From the NCBI GenBank assembly GCA_938075565.1, contig CALJGU010000050.1, positions 1-64,000 of the forward strand: a DNA stretch of 64,000 bases, given 5' to 3'. Every line of letters starts with the position of its first letter. The first letter of the stretch is position 1. Source of the DNA: an uncultured Opitutales bacterium. Lineage in GTDB: Bacteria > Verrucomicrobiota > Verrucomicrobiia > Opitutales > UBA2995. The position numbers and the translations under genes are program-made. Below are positions 57,033-64,000 of the stretch, piece by piece. The notes under the pieces are model-generated. The model worked only from the letters and a program-made list of their open reading frames with translations, searched no databases and was not told the origin of the DNA.

Positions 57033-57974
57033 CTACCCTTTCACACTCTTAGTCACGCTATTGCGGTACTGCCTGGGGGACTCGCCAATAGTATTGGTAA
57101 AGAAACGTGAGAAGGACGACAAAGTTGTAAAGCCCAACTCAAATGCGATATCCGTAAAACTCATGCTCGAGTTTTGCATTAATTGAATAGCTTGGTGAGC
57201 GCGGAAGTTTTTGATGTAGGCCCCAAGGCTGATGTTAAACTGCTGACGAAATACAGCCCGTAAATTACTCTCAGACATGTTCAACGCACCAGCGATGTCC
57301 GAGACACTTTGTAACGTCCCAGGATTCGAAGTCAGACAATCCTGAATTCCACGGATGAGCGCATTCGATGATCCCTTGATGTTTCCACCTTGCATCGTTT
57401 CAGAGACCTCATGCCTGACCTGCTCCCGCAAATGATTGATCAACATCGCAGAGTCCAACGTCAGCCGACGATTATACCGCTCCACAGAGAAAGAGGTCGG
57501 TTCTTGATTATTGACATTTGAGCCAAGAAGTAAGGACTGGCCCTTTTGGTAGTGGTCAATAATCCGAGCCAGGAGCTCGTGGCATCGTTTGTCCATCTTT
57601 AGGATTCTATGACGAAATGCCTGCATGGCCGTAGGGAGCTCTAATTCGAAGGTAAGAAAGAGCCACACCAAATTTGTATCGGCCAAATCGATAAAATGAT
57701 GAAACTGATAAGGAAACACCATCATCGCATCGCCAGGCTCAAGGCGCCAATGAATCCCATCCAAATTCATGGTACCTTCAGTCATCAAATTGAAGAGCAA
57801 CACGTATCGATGATGGGGGTAACCATCAAAAGAGCGGCGCTGAAGCTCTTGTGTCGTTTTCCTGGAAAATACGATCAAGTTCCGGGGAATACAGATATCC
57901 TCTGCTGTTCGGCCCGAAAAGTAGTCATCAGGCGCTGATAGATTCAACGCATCTTGTAAGAGTGAAAAGCGCAT
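57033..57974 (-). CDS. AraC family transcriptional regulator
   Basis: A 313-aa regulator with an N-terminal cupin-like sensing domain (about 20-150: LEPGDAMMVFPYQFHHFI) and a C-terminal double helix-turn-helix (about 210-310: LQSVSDIAGALNMSESNLRAVFRQQF, FTDIAFELGFTTLSSFSRFF). It is divergent, 97 bases from the deaminase/PIG-L fusion, and probably activates that operon in response to a sugar. The spacer contains a short palindrome (58038). Confidence 0.92.
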   Translation of the reverse strand: MRFSLLQDALNLSAPDDYFSGRTAEDICIPRNLIVFSRKTTQELQRRSFDGYPHHRYVLLFNLMTEGTMNLDGIHWRLEPGDAMMVFPYQFHHFIDLADTNLVWLFLTFELELPTAMQAFRHRILKMDKRCHELLARIIDHYQKGQSLLLGSNVNNQEPTSFSVERYNRRLTLDSAMLINHLREQVRHEVSETMQGGNIKGSSNALIRGIQDCLTSNPGTLQSVSDIAGALNMSESNLRAVFRQQFNISLGAYIKNFRAHQAIQLMQNSSMSFTDIAFELGFTTLSSFSRFFTNTIGESPRQYRNSVTKSVKG

Positions 57975-58037
57975 AAGAAGCCTTCAATTCAATCGAAAAC
58001 GCTAAATTTGATGCAGTATGTGAAAAGTTTTTACCAG

Positions 58038-58054
58038 ACTATAAATGCTATAGT
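58038..58054. promoter_or_regulatory. Palindrome ACTATA-AATGC-TATAGT, candidate operator
   Basis: Six-base arms and a 5-base spacer, centred about 26 bases before the ATG at 58072 in the AraC divergent region. A possible binding or promoter element. Confidence 0.35.
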
Positions 58055-58071
58055 TTGCATCTAACCATAAA

Positions 58072-60003
58072 ATGAGCACAGAAGCAGAACAATTTGAACG
58101 GATATCTACTAAGATATTCCAAGACTCCAACGCTGCAGCGACTGTCGTTGCGGAGGAAATCGCCGATTTAATCAAATCCCGTTCGAAAGACGGAAAAACA
58201 ACCGTACTCGGCCTTGCCACAGGATCGACCCCCTTACCGGTTTACCGGGAGCTGATTCGCAAGCATCGCGAAGAAAACCTGAGTTTTCGCAATGTCATCA
58301 CCTTTAACTTAGATGAATATTACGGACTGAATACCGATCACCCTGAAAGCTACTATCAATTCATGTGGCAACGTCTTTTAGGCCATGTGGACATACCAGA
58401 AGATCAGGTCCACCTACCCTCGGGCACAACCGAACGATCGAAGGTTTACGCGAACTGCGCCGAATACGAACAGGCAATTGAAGAGGCAGGAGGACTGGAT
58501 TATCAGATTCTGGGGATTGGCCGAACCGGACACATCGGATTCAATGAACCAGGTTCAACCCGAGACTCCAAAACCCGATTGGTGACCCTCGACGCATTAA
58601 CCCGACGAGATGCCGCTCGCGACTTCTTAGGAGAAGCCAACGTACCACGTTATGCGATCACCATGGGAGTTGATACTATTTTAAAAGCCAAACGCGTAGT
58701 CCTCATGGCCTGGGGTCAGGCAAAGGCAGGTGTTGTTCAGCAGGCTGTGGAAGAAGAGCCCAATGAAAACCTTCCAGCTGGCTTACTACAGGGGCATCCA
58801 GATGTTCGTTTTTTTATCGATGAATCAGCATCCGTATCGCTCACCCGAATTCGTAACCCCTGGCTGGTGGGTCCCGTAGAGTGGACAGACAGATCCATTC
58901 GTAAAGCCGTGATATGGCTATCCAACAAAGCAAACAAACCCATCCTGAAATTACAGGATTCCGACTACAATGAGTTCGGACTAGGGGAAATTTTGACCGA
59001 CGTTGCACCTGCATACGATATCAACATTCGCGTATTCAACCAAACCCAACACACGATCACTGGTTGGCCCGGAGGCAAACCGGATGCCGACGACACCAGT
59101 CGCCCAGAACGCGCAACGCCCTTTCCAAAACGCGTACTCGTTTTAGCGCCAGAGCCCGATGAAGACATCCTTTGCATGGGAGGAACGATTCATCGTCTCA
59201 ACAACCAGGGAAGCGAGATTACATTGGCCTATTTGACCTCAGGGAATCTAGCCGTTCCTGACACCATGGCACGACAGGTCCTTTCGCTGATGAGCGAAAT
59301 GGAAAAGGAGTTAGATCAGAATTTGGCTGAAGATTTCAGCTTGGGGAAACTCGCCTCTGTTCTTCTGGAAGAGCTTCAAAGCACCGAAGGCGACACAGCA
59401 GAGTCTTCGCACATCCGTCAGGTAAAATCTCTTATTCGTCGCAACGAAGCCCGCGATGCATCCGCCTTACTAAAGATCGATCCTTCGAGTCTCAAATTTC
59501 TGGATCTCCCATTTTACGAAACTGGTCGTTACCGTGCATTCAATCCAAGCGAAAAAGATCAACAGGATCTGGTCGAACTACTGCAAGCTGTAAAGCCTCA
59601 CCAAATCTACTTCACCGGCGGCTTAGCAGACCCGGGATCCGTAGCAGGTGTTTGTTTCACACTACTCAAACAAGCGTTGGCCACCACGGCTTCAGAAGCT
59701 TGGGTAGACGAAACTTATCTATGGAGCTACCGTGGCCTTGCCCAGGAATGGCCTCTATTCGAAATCGATATGGCGGTACCTCTAAGCCCGGACGAATTGA
59801 ACCACAAAACAGAGGCGAGCTTCCAGTATCGCTCCCAACGGCGCCAATTTCCTCTGCGGGATTCTGCTCATAAAGAAATCTGGCAACAAACGGACGAGCT
59901 AAATCGCAATACAGCCGCAGCCTATGACGACGTAGGCATGGCCGAGTATGAAGCGATAGAAGCATTCAAACGAATCCAGTTGAGTGAACTTCTCGAAGGC
60001 TAA
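58072..60003 (+). CDS. Glucosamine-6-phosphate deaminase-like / degenerate PIG-L fusion
   Basis: A 643-aa two-domain protein. Residues about 15-290 are a NagB-type deaminase/isomerase: LGLATGSTPLPVYREL, FNLDEYYGL, and GIGRTGHIGFNEP (H154, E159; T152 where E. coli NagB has the proton-shuttling Asp). The GIGRTGHIGF form is usual for this longer branch. Residues about 350-640 follow the PIG-L deacetylase fold, but the zinc motif HPDDD reads EPDED (361-365), and the distal DPHGTH reads DPGSVAG. It therefore probably lacks deacetylase activity and may be structural or regulatory. It leads an operon-like run with the next three genes. Confidence 0.88.
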   Translation: MSTEAEQFERISTKIFQDSNAAATVVAEEIADLIKSRSKDGKTTVLGLATGSTPLPVYRELIRKHREENLSFRNVITFNLDEYYGLNTDHPESYYQFMWQRLLGHVDIPEDQVHLPSGTTERSKVYANCAEYEQAIEEAGGLDYQILGIGRTGHIGFNEPGSTRDSKTRLVTLDALTRRDAARDFLGEANVPRYAITMGVDTILKAKRVVLMAWGQAKAGVVQQAVEEEPNENLPAGLLQGHPDVRFFIDESASVSLTRIRNPWLVGPVEWTDRSIRKAVIWLSNKANKPILKLQDSDYNEFGLGEILTDVAPAYDINIRVFNQTQHTITGWPGGKPDADDTSRPERATPFPKRVLVLAPEPDEDILCMGGTIHRLNNQGSEITLAYLTSGNLAVPDTMARQVLSLMSEMEKELDQNLAEDFSLGKLASVLLEELQSTEGDTAESSHIRQVKSLIRRNEARDASALLKIDPSSLKFLDLPFYETGRYRAFNPSEKDQQDLVELLQAVKPHQIYFTGGLADPGSVAGVCFTLLKQALATTASEAWVDETYLWSYRGLAQEWPLFEIDMAVPLSPDELNHKTEASFQYRSQRRQFPLRDSAHKEIWQQTDELNRNTAAAYDDVGMAEYEAIEAFKRIQLSELLEG

Positions 60004-60070
60004 CCCGCCCGCAAATTTACCCGTCTGACAAAGCGGATTATCGATTCGTTTCGAAATCCTTTTCTACTAC

Positions 60071-61105
60071 ATGACTGAGACCAACAACACCCTTAAAGGT
60101 ATTCTCGTCGGCTGCGGCTTCATGGGCGGCATGCATGCCCAAATCTACACTCAATTGAAAGGTGTCGAACTCGTAGCGGCCGTTGACAATCGCCCGGAAC
60201 CGAGTGCAGAAAAGCTAAAATCTTTTGGAATCTCCATTCCTGTTTTTGCATCTCTGAATGAAGCCATCACAGAAGCAGAGGCTGATTTTGTGGACATTTG
60301 CATGCCTACACATCAGCACCTGGACAATGCGCTAAAAACGATTGAAGCCGGCAAAGCCTTATTCTGCGAAAAACCCTTGGCACTCAATCTGGAGGAAGCC
60401 GATCAGATCCTCACCGCTGCCAATGTTTCAGGCACATCCGCTCAGGTCGGTCATTGCATCCGATTTTGGCCCGAATACCAGGCCTTGATGGATTACCATC
60501 GCTCGGGGCAAGGCGGGAAGCTGTTGAGCTTAAACCTCGTTCGACGATCCGCTCGACCTGGCTACGGAGCCAGCAATTGGCTGAACAATGCTGACCTTTC
60601 AGGTGGCGCAGCATTGGACCTTCATATTCACGATAGCGACTTTGCCCTCGCTCTACTTGGAGAGCCCAAGTCCTTCACGAGTCGAGTCACTGAGGACTTT
60701 AGTGGACCAGCCCATATTTTCACTTTGATGGACTACGGAGATCTAACCGTCACAACTGAAGGCGGATGGAACTACCCAGAGAAGTGGGGCTTCCAAATGT
60801 CATTTCAAGCTATCTACGAATATGCCGTTCTGGATTACGATTCCCAAAACGATAAAGGACTGATGATTTGCGAAGGTGACCAGGAGCCCAGATCGATGGA
60901 GATCGCAAAGCCAGACTCTGGAGAGTCAACGGCAGGCGAAGGGAATGTTTCGGACCTGGGAGGTTACTACAATGAACTCCTCTACTTCACAAACTGCTTG
61001 AAGGAGGGGAAAGCTCCCGCCATTGCCACGCTGGAAGATGCACGCTCTTCTCTGGCTCTCACACTCAATGAAATTGAATCTGCTTCAGCCGTTCCTAGCT
61101 TGTGA
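60071..61105 (+). CDS. Gfo/Idh/MocA family oxidoreductase
   Basis: A 344-aa cytoplasmic NAD(P)-dependent sugar oxidoreductase (no signal). Rossmann loop GILVGCGFMGGMHA, conserved FCEKPLALNLEEAD near residue 98-110, and the substrate-side GGAALDLHIHDSDFALALLG. It is 67 bases after the deaminase fusion and overlaps the next gene's GTG start by four bases (GTGA). With that isomerase it probably processes a sugar or inositol-like compound. Confidence 0.92.
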   Translation: MTETNNTLKGILVGCGFMGGMHAQIYTQLKGVELVAAVDNRPEPSAEKLKSFGISIPVFASLNEAITEAEADFVDICMPTHQHLDNALKTIEAGKALFCEKPLALNLEEADQILTAANVSGTSAQVGHCIRFWPEYQALMDYHRSGQGGKLLSLNLVRRSARPGYGASNWLNNADLSGGAALDLHIHDSDFALALLGEPKSFTSRVTEDFSGPAHIFTLMDYGDLTVTTEGGWNYPEKWGFQMSFQAIYEYAVLDYDSQNDKGLMICEGDQEPRSMEIAKPDSGESTAGEGNVSDLGGYYNELLYFTNCLKEGKAPAIATLEDARSSLALTLNEIESASAVPSL

Positions 61106-61950
61106 AAAAATCGATCAGCATCTGGTCCTTCTATGGTGACTGGGACTTAAAACAAAAATTCCAAATTGCAAAGGATACAGGGTTCTCAGGCTTCGAAATC
61201 GATGTCAGCGCTGACGGACCCATTACCCTCGATTCCACGGATGAGGATCTCGATGCAATCGCAGAACAAGCCAGCGAGGCAGGCATCACACTGAGTGGTG
61301 TAGCTACGGGTATGTATTGGGAATTCAACCCGGCAAGCGGCAAAGACGAAACACGAGCCAAGGCCCAGCAGGTATTAGAAAAGCAACTACGAGTCGCCTC
61401 ACACCTGCACATCGACACCATTCTGGTTGTTCCAGGAGCGGTGGGAGCCGATTTCATTCCTGGAGGTGAAGAGATTCCATATGATCTGGCGCTCGAACGA
61501 GCAACCGATTTCATCAGGTCTGCTGTTCCGCTCGCCGAAGAACTGGGAGTCAACATCGGGATCGAAAATGTCTGGAACAAGTTCTTGCTAAGCCCGCTCG
61601 AGATGAAGGTTTTCATCGATCAATTCGATACGCCTCATGTGGGAAGTTATTTCGACGTCGGCAACGTCCTCGCTACTGGCTACCCCGAACACTGGATATC
61701 CATCCTGGGGCAACGCATCAAACGCGTTCACTTCAAAGATTACCGAAAAGCCGTAGGCACTGTGGATGGCTTTTGTGATCTCCTATCTGGTGATGTCAAT
61801 TGGCCTGCAGTCATGACATCACTTGCGGAAGTGGGATACGATGGCTGGGTAGCTGCAGAAATGATTCCGCCCGTTCCCTTTTACAAATACGCTCCCGAAA
61901 CACTCATTGAAAACACCTCGCGTGCGATGGATAAGATATTTGCCATGTAA
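61102..61950 (+). CDS. Sugar phosphate isomerase/epimerase (TIM barrel)
   Basis: A 282-aa xylose isomerase-like TIM-barrel protein with a GTG start overlapping the previous stop. Metal ligands are suggested in NIGIENVWNKF, SYFDVGNVL, VHFKDYRK and WVAAEMIPP. These enzymes isomerise or epimerise sugars and often accompany Gfo/Idh/MocA dehydrogenases in catabolic operons. The substrate is unknown. Confidence 0.9.
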   Translation: MKKSISIWSFYGDWDLKQKFQIAKDTGFSGFEIDVSADGPITLDSTDEDLDAIAEQASEAGITLSGVATGMYWEFNPASGKDETRAKAQQVLEKQLRVASHLHIDTILVVPGAVGADFIPGGEEIPYDLALERATDFIRSAVPLAEELGVNIGIENVWNKFLLSPLEMKVFIDQFDTPHVGSYFDVGNVLATGYPEHWISILGQRIKRVHFKDYRKAVGTVDGFCDLLSGDVNWPAVMTSLAEVGYDGWVAAEMIPPVPFYKYAPETLIENTSRAMDKIFAM

Positions 61951-62044
61951 GCGGAAATGGTGAGTATATCAGCACATCTTCAATCACCCCAGTTCGTCTC
62001 TCCATTCTTTACTCTATAAGCTCGTACCCAACCCCATTTAAATA

Positions 62045-63826
62045 ATGCATCTCGAAACCCTGGATTGGATCTTCATCATCGGCTACTTTTTGGCTGTTAT
62101 CGCCGTAGGACTCTTAGTAGCCAAAGCAGCAGGAAAAGATAGTGGCCAGTTTTTCCTGGGAGGTCGGCAAATGCCCTGGTGGTTACTCGGCTTTTCGATG
62201 GTCGCAACCACCTTCTCTACCGATACACCGAACCTGGTAACAGACATTGTCCGTCAAAACGGAGTCGCAGGTAACTGGGTGTGGTGGGCCTTTCTCATCA
62301 CAGGCATGGTCACGGTTTTCCTTTTCGCCAAATTGTGGCGTCGCTCAGAAGTGCTGACAGATATCGAATTTTACGAGCTTCGCTATAGCGGAAAGAGTGC
62401 GGCGTTCCTGCGTGGATTTCGTGCCATCTATCTCGGCGTGTTCTTCAATGTCATGATCATGGCTTCCGTTTCTCTCGCTGCGATCAAGATTGGCGGAGTG
62501 ATGCTAGGGCTGAGCCCCATGCAATCGATACTCTGGGCCGGACTGGCAACTGTCATCTTCTCTTCCGCGGGTGGTTTTCGTGGCGTTGTGTTCACCGACT
62601 GTCTTCTGTTTGTCATCGCAATGGTGGGATCCATCGCAGCAGCCTATTTTGCCATCGGTCATGCAGACATTGGCTCCCTTTCAGCCTTGTTGGAACATCC
62701 CAATGTTGCGGACAAGCTCAGCTTCCTCCCCCCGACCGGCGGTGAAGGGGCTACTTCAGATCAAAATCTCAATCTCTGGATGACCTTGATTATCATTCCA
62801 CTGGTCGTGCAATGGTGGAGCGTTTGGTATCCGGGAGCAGAACCTGGCGGTGGAGGTTACGTCGCCCAACGTATGCTCGCGGCCAAAGATGAGAAACATG
62901 CTACCGGCGCGGTTCTATTTTTCAATTTCGCTCACTACGGACTAAGACCCTGGCCGTGGATTCTTGTCGCTCTAGCTTCTTTGGTTGTTTTCCCAACATT
63001 GGATGATATCCAAGCGGCATTCCCTGGCCTCGACCCGAGCACTATCGGACATGATCTCGCCTACCCAGCCATGCTTACTTTCTTACCCAATGGCTGGCTT
63101 GGACTGGTACTGGCTTCACTCGTAGCCGCTTACATGTCCACCATTTCGACCCATCTAAATTGGGGATCCTCCTACATCGCCAACGACTTCTACAAACGCT
63201 TCATGAATCCGGAAGCGACCGAGAAACAATTGGTCACTGTCGGCCGTATATCGACAGTCATTATGATGATCCTCGCCGGACTCCTAGCGCTGCAGTTGCA
63301 GAATGCGTTGGATACTTTTCAGATCCTCCTCCAGGTGGGCGCTGGCACCGGTTTAATATTCATGCTTCGCTGGTTCTGGTGGCGAATTAATGCCTTCAGT
63401 GAACTGAGCGCCATGATCGCGTCATTTATCTTTGCTGTTGCATTCAGGACCATTGATCACGGCATGCCCTGGTGGATGGAACTCATCTTGAGTGTTGGCC
63501 TTACCACCGTCGTCTGGCTGGTGGTCACTTTTATGACTCCTGCAACCGATGAGTCTGTCCTCAAATCATTTTACCAAAAGGTTCATCCAGCTGGGAACGG
63601 ATGGAATCCTATTAGGAAACTTCTCGGCGATAGTAGTCCACCGAATGAATCTATTGCCCCGCAAATTGGATCCATGCTCATGGGTACTATTTCCGTATAT
63701 GGATTTCTATTCGGGATCGGAAAGATCATCTATGGTTCGACCCTGACAGGATTAATTCTCCTGCTTATTGCAGCAGCCTTAGGCTACAAAATAATCTCTA
63801 CGCATTCAGCAAAGCAGGCGGCATGA
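62045..63826 (+). CDS. Sodium:solute symporter family protein
   Basis: A 593-aa sodium-coupled transporter (SSS family) with about 14 helices. The early KDSGQFFLGGRQMPWWLLGFSMVATTFSTDTPNLV segment and GSSYIANDFYKRF are typical of the branch. It probably imports the sugar handled by the preceding enzymes. The stop overlaps the start of the next gene (ATGA), linking transport with desulfation. Confidence 0.93.
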   Translation: MHLETLDWIFIIGYFLAVIAVGLLVAKAAGKDSGQFFLGGRQMPWWLLGFSMVATTFSTDTPNLVTDIVRQNGVAGNWVWWAFLITGMVTVFLFAKLWRRSEVLTDIEFYELRYSGKSAAFLRGFRAIYLGVFFNVMIMASVSLAAIKIGGVMLGLSPMQSILWAGLATVIFSSAGGFRGVVFTDCLLFVIAMVGSIAAAYFAIGHADIGSLSALLEHPNVADKLSFLPPTGGEGATSDQNLNLWMTLIIIPLVVQWWSVWYPGAEPGGGGYVAQRMLAAKDEKHATGAVLFFNFAHYGLRPWPWILVALASLVVFPTLDDIQAAFPGLDPSTIGHDLAYPAMLTFLPNGWLGLVLASLVAAYMSTISTHLNWGSSYIANDFYKRFMNPEATEKQLVTVGRISTVIMMILAGLLALQLQNALDTFQILLQVGAGTGLIFMLRWFWWRINAFSELSAMIASFIFAVAFRTIDHGMPWWMELILSVGLTTVVWLVVTFMTPATDESVLKSFYQKVHPAGNGWNPIRKLLGDSSPPNESIAPQIGSMLMGTISVYGFLFGIGKIIYGSTLTGLILLLIAAALGYKIISTHSAKQAA

Positions 63827-64000
63827 CTCAATCACTACAACTGCTAGTTTTATGCACAGCGGCAATCCTCTACACTGGCTGTGGATCCAAAGGGGAAAAA
63901 GCAGCCAGCCCCAAGAAATCCAAACCCAACATTATCCTGATCGTTTCGGACGATCAAGGCTACGGGGATCTTTCCGTTGCTGGTATTCTGGACGACGTGT
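63823..64000 (+). CDS. Sulfatase lipoprotein, truncated by window edge
   Basis: The ORF track misses this because it runs off the end. From ATG 63823, overlapping the symporter stop by four bases, a signal with lipobox LYTGC (C18) is followed by KPNIILIVSDDQGYGDLSVAG, the N-terminal metal-binding motif of type I sulfatases. The formylglycine motif lies beyond the window. It is the sixth sulfatase here and part of the symporter operon. Confidence 0.88.
   Translation, partial: MTQSLQLLVLCTAAILYTGCGSKGEKAASPKKSKPNIILIVSDDQGYGDLSVAGILDDV

Noticed and set aside
1-64000. tRNA, rRNA, insertion sequences, prophage or CRISPR
   Set aside because: Looked for in the intergenic regions and ORF list; none was recognised by sequence or motif.

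Overview
The window looks like a chromosomal stretch from a free-living, probably marine member of the Verrucomicrobiota (Opitutae-like). This is inferred from gene content, since no rRNA is present. The evidence is: six sulfatases in 64 kb; a Verrucomicrobia-style TonB-dependent receptor with an acidic ELSPFSV-type N-terminus; a periplasmic hybrid two-component sensor; PVC-type multidomain cytochrome c proteins (propeller/HEAT/cyt c, LamG/cyt c/propeller, ankyrin/cyclase-like/cyt c); and a GMC oxidoreductase paired with a gluconate-dehydrogenase subunit-3 protein. The theme is scavenging of sulfated, deoxy- and amino-sugar-containing polysaccharides.

Layout. 0-8.6 kb: L-rhamnose isomerase (rhaA), an SDR with a non-canonical active site, a sulfatase, a repeat-rich spacer and a 1319-aa hybrid two-component regulator. 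8.7-15.4 kb: a B12-binding radical SAM gene broken by one in-frame TAA, a galactonate dehydratase-like enolase-superfamily protein, two small envelope proteins, and the GMC/subunit-3 pair. 15.5-24.4 kb: three sulfatases around a LamG/cytochrome c/propeller protein, with two small secreted proteins. 24.5-26.1 kb: three small TonB-C-terminal-domain-like genes, two frameshifted and one missing its N-terminal half. 26.4-31.4 kb: a thioredoxin-like protein and a potABCD polyamine transport operon. 31.6-35.0 kb: two damaged genes, an ankyrin/cyclase-like/cytochrome c gene (frameshift) and an intradiol dioxygenase-like gene with four in-frame stops and no indel. 35.7-41.0 kb: spermidine synthase-like protein, CPBP protease, GNAT, and a large PVC-type propeller/HEAT/cytochrome lipoprotein. 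41.0-44.4 kb: threonine degradation (tdh, kbl) with a divergent XRE-cupin regulator. 44.4-49.1 kb: CDP-glucose 4,6-dehydratase and a cupin, a Tat-type oxidoreductase and a sulfatase. 49.3-52.2 kb: tctCBA. 53.0-56.7 kb: TonB-dependent receptor. 57.0-64.0 kb: an AraC regulator divergent from a deaminase/PIG-L-like fusion, then an oxidoreductase, a TIM-barrel isomerase, a sodium symporter and a truncated sulfatase. This last group reads as an amino-sugar/sulfated glycan utilisation block.

How it fits together (inference): secreted sulfatases desulfate glycans, the TonB receptor imports large products, and the symporter and TRAP-like/tct systems move small ones. Oxidoreductases, isomerases, RhaA and the galactonate dehydratase-like protein feed catabolism, while the HTCS and AraC proteins sense the products.

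Between genes lie several families of short palindromic repeats: GTAGGAGC-type inverted pairs, an ACAGGCA-AGA-TGCCTGT family, and a CCAYGGTC/GACCRTGG hairpin with a compensatory base-pair change. No RAYT transposase, tRNA, rRNA, CRISPR or insertion sequence was recognised. Five genes are disrupted between 8.7 and 35 kb, so either this region is decaying or the assembly has local errors. No single clearly new multi-gene system was found. The strongest leads are the catalytically stripped PIG-L domain fused to a deaminase, the indel-free four-stop dioxygenase gene, the decayed TonB-like cluster with a shared leader motif, and the repeat families.
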